A program made the position numbers and the translations under genes. From contig NZ_JAJEPS010000009.1 of the NCBI RefSeq assembly GCF_020686965.1, forward strand, positions 62,001 to 126,000: a stretch of 64,000 bases of DNA, in the 5' to 3' direction. Below, piece after piece: positions 17,862 through 25,461 of the stretch. The DNA comes from Hominiventricola filiformis. GTDB lineage: Bacteria > Bacillota > Clostridia > Lachnospirales > Lachnospiraceae. Numbering within the stretch: the stretch's first letter is position 1; each line of letters begins with the position of its first letter. The notes under the pieces are model-generated. The model searched no databases. It had not been told where the DNA came from and worked only from the letters and a program-made list of their open reading frames with translations.

Positions 17862-18110
17862 ATGGTATATAGAACAAAAGGAACCTGCTCTCAGGCAATC
17901 AACGTGGAAGCAGAAAACGGAATTGTAACAAAAGTTCAGTTTGTCGGCGGATGTGCCGGAAATACTGCCGGTATTGCAAAACTGGTAGTCGGCATGAAAG
18001 TGGACGACGTCATCAATAGACTGGAAGGCACCACCTGCGGCCCGCGCCCGACCTCATGTCCGGATCAGCTGGCAAAAGCTTTGAAGCAGCTGAAATCTGA
18101 ACAGCAGTAA
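17862..18110 (+). CDS. TSCPD domain protein (TIGR03905-type)
   Basis: Small protein of 82 residues ending in a TSCPD-type motif (TSCPDQLAKAL), with the conserved VQFVGGCAGNTAG region. TSCPD domains are otherwise found at the C-terminus of B12-dependent ribonucleotide reductases, where they may bind metal; stand-alone copies are common in Clostridia with unknown role. The ATG at 17862 has AGGAGG seven bases upstream. It is a single-gene unit ending in a strong hairpin. Confidence 0.88.
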   Translation: MVYRTKGTCSQAINVEAENGIVTKVQFVGGCAGNTAGIAKLVVGMKVDDVINRLEGTTCGPRPTSCPDQLAKALKQLKSEQQ

Positions 18111-18127
18111 TTATCTGAAAGCAAAAT

Positions 18128-18179
18128 AAGGGGCTGTTGCAGAATAGATGATTACTCATCTATTCTGCAACAGCCCCTT
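18128..18179. terminator. Perfect 24-bp hairpin after the TSCPD gene
   Basis: Left arm 18128-18151, right arm 18156-18179, loop TTAC. All 24 base pairs match. There is no long T-run. A related but imperfect hairpin recurs at 18749-18812, so this may be a dispersed repeat and not only a terminator. Confidence 0.75.
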
Positions 18180-18188
18180 GCGCTACAT

Positions 18189-18348
18189 TCATAAGAGAGC
18201 TTCCAGCTCCGTCCATACCAGTTCTTTCACTCCTCAAACGTCGGATTATTCTCCTTAAAATGACGGTCTTCATAGAAAATCGGATGCTCATCCAACCATT
18301 TTTTTGCCCTCTGACAGATAGAACATTAGGGTATTCAAGAAATATCAT
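18189..18348 (-). pseudogene. ArsC/Spx-family (arsenate reductase-like) pseudogene
   Basis: After AAGGAG and an ATG at 18348 the reading begins MIFLEYP. One frame away it continues CSICQRAKKWLDEHPIFYED and RHFKENNPTFEE, which is the CXXC active-site region of the ArsC/Spx thioredoxin-like family. A second single-base loss then shifts the frame again to LKELVWTELEAL. The gene thus has at least two single-base deletions and lacks its C-terminal two thirds, ending at the 24-bp hairpin. Family assignment is by eye. Confidence 0.65.
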
Positions 18349-19066
18349 ACGTATAGTCTCCTTTTTATTTATCACACCATTCCTGCATGGTTTCATGCAC
18401 CCGGAATCCGGACGATAGACTTCGCTCCCTTGTGGAATATTCTGTGTGAAGGCAACACTTCCCTCGCAGCTGATCCATTTGGGTATATGGAATGTTTGTG
18501 CCTCTCCACGCCCAATATTTGCAATGAAAAAAATATTTTTCGCTATATAATTTCAGAAATTAAATAAATTGGCCATATAGAGATTCTTATGCATCTTTTG
18601 CCCAAATTTTCCTAGTTTTCTGGGCATCTGATATCACAGATTTTCTATATGTCCAAATCAAATAACAAGACTTGTTTTTTGTAGAATTTTCGCGTGTCTG
18701 AACTGCCTGATTGGGCAGAAAATAACTTTTATTTTCTATCTGCCCTACAAAATAGAAAAGGACTGATACAGAACAGATGACTCCATCTATTCTGCAACAG
18801 TCCCTCTATTTTATGGATGTTTTTGGTTCGTATACTTTCGCTTAAGACTAAAATGGTTCACATTTTATTCGTTAATATAGTTACGTTTTGATCCGGCCTG
18901 ATCATGTATTTCCGTACGGTTATTGACTTATCTTTCTTCATAAGTCCTGTTCCATATTCAATTGTGTGTTCTTCCGTCCTTAAGTATGTTGAGTTTGTAG
19001 TTTTTTAATAATAATTTGCAGTTATTCCATATTCAGTTGTAGTTGAAGCCATTTGCTCATGTTGAG
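18349..19066. other. Gene-poor, AT-rich stretch
   Basis: Together with the ArsC/Spx remnant this makes nearly 1 kb without an intact gene. Just upstream of the remnant, about 18360-18480, short open readings on the minus strand end in WCDK at a stop next to the ArsC-like ribosome site; they look like the decayed tail of another gene but I cannot name it. The rest is AT-rich and shows only the second hairpin. Confidence 0.5.
18749..18812. repeat. Second copy of the hairpin repeat
   Basis: Inverted repeat with arms 18760-18779 and 18784-18803, extended by AAAATAG/CTATTTT (18749-18755, 18806-18812). The right arm CATCTATTCTGCAACAG is identical to part of the hairpin at 18156-18179, and the left arm differs by a few bases. 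Confidence 0.7.
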
Positions 19067-19558
19067 CTAGTTAAATAATTTCGCATTCGTACTGGTATCA
19101 GTTGATTCCGTTGTACCGTTTTCAGTCACAGAATGGGCACCAGTCACCCGATAGTACTTGTTCTTGGTAACTTTGTAGGAACCGCTATATACAGTCGCCA
19201 TGGATGCATCTGCTGCCGTACCGGTCCAGTAATTGACCGTTCCCCAGCTTCCATATGCCGCAGTATCACTCTTGTCCAGATAAATTCGCACATAGACTCG
19301 ATCTGCTTTGACATGCGCCAGAGTATTTCCCGAACAAGATGCATGAGTTGAATCTTCTTTTGTCAGTGAACTTTTACCTGATTTCAAATAGGTTCCTCTT
19401 GCGATCCCGTACCAAGTATCTGTCTCACTGTCTTCTGTTGAGTCGTAGACATGGTATCCTGCCGGTTCGACGACTTCTTCCTCAGCTGCCAGCACCGGGA
19501 GACTGTTTCCCAGCGTCAGGATGCCCGCCACAGCCAACATGACTGCTCGTTTCAACAT
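19067..19558 (-). CDS. Secreted DUF6147-like protein
   Basis: 163 residues with a signal peptide (basic LKRA, hydrophobic core, cleavage near VLAAEE at about residue 25). The mature part is beta-rich with YGIARGTYLKSG, DRVYVRIYLDKSD and KYYRVTGAHSVTENG, which I associate with DUF6147 proteins of Lachnospiraceae; no function is established. ATG 19558 is preferred over GTG 19564 from the ribosome-site spacing. Confidence 0.72.
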   Translation of the reverse strand: MLKRAVMLAVAGILTLGNSLPVLAAEEEVVEPAGYHVYDSTEDSETDTWYGIARGTYLKSGKSSLTKEDSTHASCSGNTLAHVKADRVYVRIYLDKSDTAAYGSWGTVNYWTGTAADASMATVYSGSYKVTKNKYYRVTGAHSVTENGTTESTDTSTNAKLFN

Positions 19559-19635
19559 AACCACTCTCTCCTTTCACACTATCCTATGTAAGCTTACATA
19601 GATATAACGTATGAAATGGGAATTATTGACACCTG

Positions 19636-20397
19636 TTATTCATTTTTTATTAAAATATTTTCAATTATTTTCTGAAACTCCTCATTATCAATATCTGACG
19701 ATATGGAATAATATGTATTTAGATATTCAAAATCTACTATGCAATAACTTCCGTTCTCAGAACCCTCAACTATGTATATCGGCACATCTGTTCCGCAAGA
19801 TTCTATCCAGATATTCGACAAGAGTTCTCCATCCATTTGAAAATTTTCTATTGTTTCCCTATCTCTTTTGTCTATACATACATGAAAGAGTGTCATTCCA
19901 ATAGAATATTCCAAAATAGCTTCATCCATATTTTCTATCAACTGATAATCCGTCAACTTCATTCCTTCAGGTCGATATTTAAACTTTACCGGCAACACGC
20001 CCAGTTTATCCTGAATCTCCTGGCACACTTCATCTTCGTCAATATCAATTGCCGTCGACTCCGAATTCTCTACTTTCGTATTCACCTCATCCCCACGTTC
20101 TTTCTGCATGATCACAGGTATGTACAGTTTCTTCGTACTGCCGACGATTCCCATACCGAGCAGAAGGACCATTACTGCAGCCACAGCGATCAGCATCCGG
20201 CGGCGGGTCTTGCCGAACAGACTGGTTTTGCGGCGTCTGCGGCGGATTTCCCGGCGGATATCTTCCAGTTTTTCTTCCGGCATCGTCACGTTCTGAAGTT
20301 CTTCATCCTCCATGATCCGACGCTCCTCAGCATCTGCCCAGGCCATCAGATCCTCATCTATCTTTTCTTCCAGCCATTCGTCGCTGTCTTGTCTCAT
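19636..20397 (-). CDS. Membrane protein with DUF4367-like extracytoplasmic domain (putative anti-sigma factor)
   Basis: 253 residues. A charged cytoplasmic N-terminus (1-60) rich in Glu/Arg is followed by one transmembrane segment (about 67-87) and an outside domain with RPEGMKLTDYQLIEN and a C-terminal FQKIIENI, resembling DUF4367/anti-sigma partners. The likely partner sigma gene (21570-22124) is on the same strand, with murG lying between them in opposite orientation. Confidence 0.65.
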   Translation of the reverse strand: MRQDSDEWLEEKIDEDLMAWADAEERRIMEDEELQNVTMPEEKLEDIRREIRRRRRKTSLFGKTRRRMLIAVAAVMVLLLGMGIVGSTKKLYIPVIMQKERGDEVNTKVENSESTAIDIDEDEVCQEIQDKLGVLPVKFKYRPEGMKLTDYQLIENMDEAILEYSIGMTLFHVCIDKRDRETIENFQMDGELLSNIWIESCGTDVPIYIVEGSENGSYCIVDFEYLNTYYSISSDIDNEEFQKIIENILIKNE

Positions 20398-20422
20398 CTC
20401 TCTCTCCGTTCTTTACTTACCA

Positions 20423-20450
20423 TTGACTTTTCCCCCCTGACACCTATAAT
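20423..20450 (+). promoter_or_regulatory. Promoter of murG
   Basis: TTGACT (20423-20428), 16 bases, TATAAT (20445-20450), followed about 38 bases later by the murG ATG. Confidence 0.75.
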
Positions 20451-20487
20451 TGGATATAGTAACGAACCACCCAGGGAGGTCTTTTTT

Positions 20488-21564
20488 ATGAAACGAATTG
20501 TACTTACAGGCGGCGGTACTGCAGGCCACGTCACACCGAACATTGCGCTGCTTCCTGCCTTACGTTCTGCGGGTTATGAAATCTCCTATATCGGTTCCAT
20601 GGAAGGAATCGAGAAAAAGCTGATTGAAGCTCAGGGGATTCCCTATTACGGAATCGCTTCCGGCAAGCTCCGCCGATATTTTGATGTAAAAAATTTCACC
20701 GATCCATTCCGTGTGCTGAAAGGATTCGGTCAGGCATCCAGACTTATGAAGACCTTAAAGCCGGATGTCGTTTTCTCCAAAGGAGGTTTTGTATCAGTTC
20801 CCGTAGTGATGGCTGCCAGACGCCGGCACATCCCGGTCATCTGCCATGAGTCAGACCTGACTCCCGGACTTGCCAACAAGCTGTCCATGCCGTCTGCCAC
20901 GAAAGTCTGCTGCAACTTCCCGGAGACTGTTCCCTATCTTCCCGCCGGAAAAGCAGTCCTCACCGGCTGTCCTATCCGTCAGGAATTAAAAGAAGGCAGT
21001 CGTGCCGCCGCACTTGCCATGACAGGCTTTACCGAAGGAAAACCCATCATGCTGGTTATGGGCGGAAGCCTTGGGGCTGTCGCAGTCAACCAGGCTGTAC
21101 GTGATGCGCTTCCGGAACTTTTACAGACGTTCCAGATCATCCATCTGTGCGGCAAAGGCAAACTGGATGAATCCCTCAAAGGTACTCCCGGATATGTCCA
21201 GTACGAATATATCCAGAAGGAACTGGCTGACCTGTTCGCAGCATGTGATCTGGTTGTCTCCAGAGCCGGAGCCAATGCTATCTGTGAACTGTTAGCCCTC
21301 AGAAAACCGGCCCTTCTCATCCCGCTTTCTGCAAAGGCAAGCCGCGGAGACCAGATTCTCAACGCCAGATCTTTTGAACGACAGGGATTCTCCATGGTGT
21401 TGGAAGAAGAATCTCTCACGAAAGAAACCTTTCTCGCTGCGGTGCAGAACCTGTACACTCATCGACAGGATTATATCCATGCCATGGAAGAATGCCCGCA
21501 GTCAGATGCCATCGGAACAATTATGGGTCTCCTGAATGAAGTCACCACTTCTTCTAAACACTGA
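20488..21564 (+). CDS. murG: MurG, lipid II-forming GlcNAc transferase
   Basis: Adds GlcNAc from UDP-GlcNAc to lipid I on the cytoplasmic membrane face to make lipid II. 358 residues. The N-terminal glycine-rich loop GGGTAGHVTP (8-17), the second loop GGSLGAVAVNQ and the UDP-GlcNAc-binding region SRAGANAICELLAL are all present. It stands alone with its own promoter, outside a dcw cluster, and between a sigma gene and its likely anti-sigma gene. CAGGGAGG precedes the ATG. Confidence 0.94.
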   Translation: MKRIVLTGGGTAGHVTPNIALLPALRSAGYEISYIGSMEGIEKKLIEAQGIPYYGIASGKLRRYFDVKNFTDPFRVLKGFGQASRLMKTLKPDVVFSKGGFVSVPVVMAARRRHIPVICHESDLTPGLANKLSMPSATKVCCNFPETVPYLPAGKAVLTGCPIRQELKEGSRAAALAMTGFTEGKPIMLVMGGSLGAVAVNQAVRDALPELLQTFQIIHLCGKGKLDESLKGTPGYVQYEYIQKELADLFAACDLVVSRAGANAICELLALRKPALLIPLSAKASRGDQILNARSFERQGFSMVLEEESLTKETFLAAVQNLYTHRQDYIHAMEECPQSDAIGTIMGLLNEVTTSSKH

Positions 21565-21569
21565 TCTTT

Positions 21570-22124
21570 CTAATCAGGGGATGTTTCATCCCCTGATTCA
21601 TTCTGTTCTTCTTTTATATAAGCGTTCCGGAGCCATGTATGTGCCCTCTCTTTCCACTTGCTGACCAGAGCGGCACTGACTCCGAATTCATTTCCAATTG
21701 ATATGTTATCCATCCGCTGTACATAGCTCATCAGAATCACCTCATACCAGTTATTGTGTTCTATCTTCATCCGAAACAATGCACGCTTCAGAAATTCACT
21801 CTTTTCTTTCTCCTCCAATATCCAGCTCACATCTGAAAACGGATCTTCGCTCAGCATATCCAGCGCCGTGTCCAGATCTATTACCGGAACGCGGTTCTTA
21901 CTTTTCCTCAGATAATCCAGTGCAATATTTTTCGCTGTTTTCATCAGCCAGAATTTTGCACTGGACTCTCTGATCTCGTCCTGATGCTCGCCGAATCTGA
22001 TAAATGTCTCCTGACAGATATCCTCTGCTATGTAATAATCACCTACATAGCTTTTGGCATACCGGATAATCAGATCCTTGAATATTTCAAAGTAGTCATC
22101 CAGACGTCGGTCATCCTCACACAT
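21570..22124 (-). CDS. ECF-type RNA polymerase sigma factor
   Basis: 184 residues. Region 2 is seen in AEDICQETFIRFGEH and FWLMKTAKNIALDYLRK; region 4 has the helix-turn-helix NISIGNEFGVSAALVSKWKE. It follows the HIT gene by 27 bases on the same strand. Its last codons form the right arm of a terminator hairpin shared with convergent murG. Its target promoters are unknown. Confidence 0.9.
   Translation of the reverse strand: MCEDDRRLDDYFEIFKDLIIRYAKSYVGDYYIAEDICQETFIRFGEHQDEIRESSAKFWLMKTAKNIALDYLRKSKNRVPVIDLDTALDMLSEDPFSDVSWILEEKEKSEFLKRALFRMKIEHNNWYEVILMSYVQRMDNISIGNEFGVSAALVSKWKERAHTWLRNAYIKEEQNESGDETSPD
21572..21598. terminator. Shared murG/sigma terminator inside the sigma gene
   Basis: AATCAGGGGATG (21572-21583) and CATCCCCTGATT (21587-21598), a perfect 12-bp stem with a TTT loop. 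It begins 7 bases after the murG stop and overlaps the last codons of the sigma gene. On the plus strand a T-rich stretch follows. Confidence 0.75.
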
Positions 22125-22151
22125 ATACTCCCTACCACATATCTTTCTGTT

Positions 22152-22565
22152 TTAGTCCTCATTCACCAGCTTTTTGATTTCTTCCATCTCCTCCGGTGTC
22201 GTCTTACCCGGCTCCCACAGAATTCCTGCATGATCATCCTTGTAGCGCGGAATCAGATGCATATGAAAATGGAATACGGTCTGCCCTGCCGGTTCCCCAT
22301 TGTTCTGTACCAGATTGAATCCATCTGCATGAAGTGCTTTCACCATTTTGGCTCCCACTTTCTTTGCAATTCCCAATACCTTGGATGCGGTCTCATCATC
22401 CAGCTCAAAAAGATTTTTATAATGTTCCTTCGGAAGAAGCAGCGCATGGCCTCTGGTCGCCGGACCCAGATCCAGAATCACTCTGAAGTCCTCATCCTCA
22501 TAGAGAGTGGTTGACGGAATCTCTCCATTTGCAATTTTGCAGAAAATGCAGTTACAATCTTTCAT
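22152..22565 (-). CDS. HIT family nucleotide hydrolase
   Basis: Histidine-triad protein of 137 residues that likely hydrolyses nucleotide phosphoramidates or AMP conjugates. The triad HFHMH is at 99-103, and paired zinc-type cysteines lie at the N-terminus (CNCIFCKI). It may be co-transcribed with the ECF sigma gene 27 bases downstream. Confidence 0.93.
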   Translation of the reverse strand: MKDCNCIFCKIANGEIPSTTLYEDEDFRVILDLGPATRGHALLLPKEHYKNLFELDDETASKVLGIAKKVGAKMVKALHADGFNLVQNNGEPAGQTVFHFHMHLIPRYKDDHAGILWEPGKTTPEEMEEIKKLVNED

Positions 22566-22630
22566 TTTGGTATCCTCCTGAATTTCCTTGTATATTTTAA
22601 AATTTCTTTATAACCATATTTGTCATCTTT

Positions 22631-22685
22631 TGTCGAATCCTGTCGAACGAATTTTGTTGCCACATTCTGACAATCCTGATATATT
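22631..22685 (+). promoter_or_regulatory. Tandem Spo0A boxes and promoter of the orphan kinase
   Basis: Two perfect 0A boxes TGTCGAA lie at 22631-22637 and 22641-22647, ten bases apart (one helix turn). A promoter follows: TTGCCA (22657-22662), 17 bases, TATATT (22680-22685). The boxes end nine bases above the -35, which suits activation. Confidence 0.7.
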
Positions 22686-22705
22686 GCAGACAAGGAGTGA
22701 TAATT

Positions 22706-23455
22706 ATGCTGACCTACGATGAACAGAAAAAGATGGAACGGCTGATGGCAGATGATGAAGATGTCCGTCACCTTATTACAACAATTAAAAATGACTACCA
22801 GCTGACCCTGTCACAAATTTCCCATGAAATCAGAAATCCGCTTACCTATATGAACAGCTCTGTCCAGTGGATTCAGAAAATGCACCCGGAAGTGGAAGAA
22901 TTTGAATTCTGGAATCAGCTGAAAGATGACATCCGCTATATGAAGTTTCTGCTGGATGATATCTCCTTGTTCAGCCACGGAGAAGAATTAAATATTGTCC
23001 CCATGGATCTCCGTGAATTCGCCTATGATGTAAAAGATACGCTTCTGGCTGAATTTCTTCAGCGGCATATTGTACTGATCGTCAAACTGGATGAATCCTA
23101 TCCCACATTTTACGGCGACCCGATCCGTTTAAAACAGGCCTGTATCAATCTTCTGAAAAATGCAATGGAATCCATTACCGGCCGCGGGAAGATTATCCTG
23201 AAAATCTTTGTTCAGGAGAAGAAACTTCTGATCGCCGTGAAAGATAACGGCTGCGGTATGACTTCCGAGCAGCTTACGAACATCTTTCATCCCTTTGTCA
23301 CCTCCAAGGAACACGGCACCGGTCTCGGACTTCCCATTGTACGGAAGATCGTCACTGCCCACGGCGGAACCGTACGCGTTTCCTCCACACCCGGGAAGGG
23401 CAGTGAGTTCCAGATGTATCTGCCGCTGCTGCCGGTAGCTTCTGTTTATCTGTAA
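22706..23455 (+). CDS. Orphan soluble histidine kinase (candidate Spo0A kinase)
   Basis: 249 residues with no transmembrane segment and no clear sensor domain. HisKA has SQISHEIRNPL with phospho-acceptor His40; the ATP domain has the N box NLLKNAMES, G1 DNGCGMT and G2 GTGLGLP. No response regulator is adjacent. In Clostridia, which lack Spo0F, orphan kinases phosphorylate Spo0A directly. The two Spo0A boxes upstream support a sporulation role, which remains an inference. AAGGAG lies 8 bases before the ATG at 22706. Confidence 0.9.
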   Translation: MLTYDEQKKMERLMADDEDVRHLITTIKNDYQLTLSQISHEIRNPLTYMNSSVQWIQKMHPEVEEFEFWNQLKDDIRYMKFLLDDISLFSHGEELNIVPMDLREFAYDVKDTLLAEFLQRHIVLIVKLDESYPTFYGDPIRLKQACINLLKNAMESITGRGKIILKIFVQEKKLLIAVKDNGCGMTSEQLTNIFHPFVTSKEHGTGLGLPIVRKIVTAHGGTVRVSSTPGKGSEFQMYLPLLPVASVYL

Positions 23456-23465
23456 TCTACCCAAA

Positions 23466-23509
23466 AAGGGAGCTGTTTTGTCCACACAGGTGTTATGTAC
23501 AGCTCCCTT
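23466..23509 (+). terminator. Terminator after the orphan kinase
   Basis: AAGGGAGCTGT (23466-23476) pairs with ACAGCTCCCTT (23499-23509), followed by CTTTTATCTC and TTTTT. Confidence 0.8.
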
Positions 23510-23529
23510 CTTTTATCTCTTTTTGCTCT

Positions 23530-23871
23530 TTATTCATTTTCCAGAAACATCTGGAGATTCAGTCCCGGACAGGGTTCGTACCGTTCCCCTTTCAGCTTCT
23601 CTCCAAACAGTTCCTCCACCGTCTCAGGATGACGGATCAGTTCTTCCTTCTGCGCTTTTTTCAGATGCTTCACGTAATTTTCCAGCCTTGCAGCTCCCGC
23701 CCAGCTGTCGGTCTTCCAGACCATCTCCAACGACTCAACCTGACGGCTCTTCGTATATTTTGCACCGGTTTTCTTCTTATAATAGTGTTCCCGCATCCGC
23801 CGTCCCACGTCCTGTGCGATACCGGTGTACAGTGATGCATCCTGGCAGCGAACCATGTAGATATAAGCCAT
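23530..23871 (-). CDS. GIY-YIG nuclease family protein (UPF0213/YhbQ-like)
   Basis: 113 residues that are essentially one GIY-YIG domain, here as YIYMVRCQDASLYTGIAQD, followed by RRMREHYYKKKTGAKYTKSR. Stand-alone members such as YhbQ/YazA have poorly known nuclease roles. AAGGAG sits 6 bases before ATG 23871; a longer reading upstream would cross the tRNA terminator. Confidence 0.9.
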   Translation of the reverse strand: MAYIYMVRCQDASLYTGIAQDVGRRMREHYYKKKTGAKYTKSRQVESLEMVWKTDSWAGAARLENYVKHLKKAQKEELIRHPETVEELFGEKLKGERYEPCPGLNLQMFLENE

Positions 23872-23987
23872 ATTCCGCTCCTTGTACAGCCATCGTATGT
23901 ATGTTCCCATCTTAATACATCGGTCTTCAAAATACAATCTGGTATTTACAAAATTTATATGGTATAATATAAAATTAGACAACAAAA

Positions 23988-24032
23988 AAGAACACCGCCC
24001 CCGGGCCCATACATCCCAAAAACAGTGCTCCT
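23988..24032 (-). terminator. Terminator of tRNA-Lys
   Basis: On the minus strand AGGAGCAC (24032-24025) pairs with GTGTTCTT (23995-23988) with two G-U pairs, followed by a run of T. Confidence 0.55.
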
Positions 24033-24036
24033 TGCG

Positions 24037-24109
24037 TGCGCCTCCAGGGGTTCGAACCCTGGACACCCTGATTAAGAGTCAGGTGCTCTACCAACTGAGC
24101 TAGAAGCGC
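24037..24109 (-). tRNA. tRNA-Lys(CTT)
   Basis: A 73-base cloverleaf: acceptor GCGCTTC/GAGGCGC, D arm GCTCAGTTGGTAGAGC, anticodon loop CTCTTAA with anticodon CTT at 24076-24074, T arm CAGGG TTCGAAC CCCTG and discriminator A. The 3' CCA is not encoded (CGC follows), so the Cca enzyme is needed. Confidence 0.95.
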
Positions 24110-24119
24110 ATTTATAATT

Positions 24120-24160
24120 GTTTTGTCCGCTGTGTTGTCCAGCGAACAAAACATATTATA
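24120..24160 (-). promoter_or_regulatory. tRNA-Lys promoter with inverted repeat at the start site
   Basis: An extended -10 TGTGTATAAT (TATAAT at 24160-24155) precedes the tRNA. Directly after it an inverted repeat GTTTTGTTCGCTG / CAGCGGACAAAAC (24152-24140 and 24132-24120, one mismatch) spans the expected transcription start. Confidence 0.5.
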
Positions 24161-24224
24161 CACAGTAGTTTTACAAAAAGCAAGCCTTTTTTTAATTTTT
24201 TTTACAAAAATTTTATCCGAAATT

Positions 24225-24869
24225 TTATCTTACCGCAATCAGCTTGTGAATCGGATTTCCCTTTGCGGAGAAACGTTCCTCATATTCTGTCATGACATTT
24301 CCCTGTACCAGTTCTTCATCATGATGAAGGTCATAGGTCACCGCTTTTAACTGCCATCCTGCCTCTTTTACGGATTCCACAGAAAAATCAAAAAGTGGGC
24401 GGTTGTCCGTCTTAAACTCCACCTGTCCGTCCGGTACCAAAATCTGATCATAGCGCGCCATAAATTCCTTACTGGTCAGACGTCTCTTGGCATGGCGGTC
24501 CTTAGGCCACGGATCAGAGAAATTCAGGTAGATTCTGTCCACCTCATTCTTTGCAAATACTTTTACAATGTCCTCTGCATCCATCCGGATAAAGCAGATA
24601 TTGGAAAGCGGCGTCTCCTCCTCTTCCATCTTCTCCAAAGCACGGATCAGCACGCTGGAATATTTCTCAATTCCTACATAATTAATATCCGGGTTTCTGC
24701 GTGCCAGTTCCATGAGGAACTGTCCCTTTCCCATGCCGATCTCAATATAGATGGGATGGTCATTTTCAAAAATCTCATGCCAGCTTCCGGCTCTTGTCTC
24801 TTCTTCATGGATCACGTACTGGCTCTCTGCAATGGCCTCACGGGATCCGGGTATATTTCTTAAACGCAT
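24225..24869 (-). CDS. trmB: tRNA (guanine-N7)-methyltransferase
   Basis: Makes m7G46 in tRNA variable loops using SAM. 214 residues. The SAM motif is EIGMGKGQF (about 43-51), and the family signature NFSDPWPKDRHAKRRL lies near 115-130, with TDN later. It stands alone between the tRNA-Lys and the DnaA-box region. Confidence 0.94.
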   Translation of the reverse strand: MRLRNIPGSREAIAESQYVIHEEETRAGSWHEIFENDHPIYIEIGMGKGQFLMELARRNPDINYVGIEKYSSVLIRALEKMEEEETPLSNICFIRMDAEDIVKVFAKNEVDRIYLNFSDPWPKDRHAKRRLTSKEFMARYDQILVPDGQVEFKTDNRPLFDFSVESVKEAGWQLKAVTYDLHHDEELVQGNVMTEYEERFSAKGNPIHKLIAVR

Positions 24870-25043
24870 GGTTCGTAGTTCTCCTGTCTTTTTACTGTCT
24901 TTTCCTATTGTACATGAAGTACAGGGTTCTGAAAAGTGGAAAGTGTATTTGTATCTATTTTCAGATAATTAATCCTCATTTTCACTATTTTCAAAACGTC
25001 ATATTTTGCCCGGTTTTATCAATTAATCACAAAACATTTGTTT

Positions 25044-25197
25044 TTTTCCACACTTTTTCACCCGTCAACTTTTCCCCGAAAAATGTGGATAATGTGGATA
25101 ACTTTGTGAACAACTCTTATATTCCTCATTTTTCACTGGTTTCATTGTGGATAAATCTATGGATATATTGGGGAAAATGAGGATAACTTTTTCCACA
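25044..25197. promoter_or_regulatory. DnaA-box cluster (origin-like or DnaA-binding locus)
   Basis: Three perfect boxes TGTGGATAA (reverse of TTATCCACA) at 25084-25092, 25093-25101 (abutting) and 25146-25154. One-mismatch boxes: TTTTCCACA at 25044-25052 and 25189-25197, and TGAGGATAA at 25178-25186. Six boxes lie in 154 bases. No dnaA or dnaN gene lies in the window, so this could be part of an origin or a DnaA-titrating or regulatory cluster. Confidence 0.65.
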
Positions 25198-25386
25198 TGC
25201 TGGTTTTTTATGCAACATGTACACTTTTTCCGAAGTTTTACACCTGTCACAGAAAAAACTATTCGCAGATAATTTACATGAATTTCCGATTACTGTCAAC
25301 ATTCTTATCTGTCTTCTGAATATCAAATAACTGTCAGAACTACGAAAAAGAGACTGCCTCAGAATAAATCTTATTTTTGAGCAAGA

Positions 25387-25420
25387 AAATACGGCCCACA
25401 GATATCTGTGAACCGTATTT
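25387..25420 (-). terminator. Terminator of the rubrerythrin gene
   Basis: AAATACGG (25387-25394) pairs with CCGTATTT (25413-25420), with an inner perfect CACAGAT/ATCTGTG stem. TTTTCTTG follows on the minus strand. Confidence 0.75.
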
Positions 25421-25461
25421 CCGTATAATATTTGTAATTTGTGATATAGGAGTTTTCTTAA

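Larger units (their letters stand above)
24870..25461. other. Gene-free AT-rich region holding the DnaA-box cluster
   Basis: No credible reading frame on either strand across about 590 bases. The centre (25044-25197) carries the DnaA boxes listed separately; the right end carries the rubrerythrin terminator (25387-25420). The flanks are very AT-rich. Confidence 0.7.

Noticed and set aside
18160..18396. 78-codon minus-strand open frame as an intact gene
   Set aside because: Its frame mixes an upstream remnant with the out-of-frame ArsC/Spx fragment; the real homology needs two frame changes.
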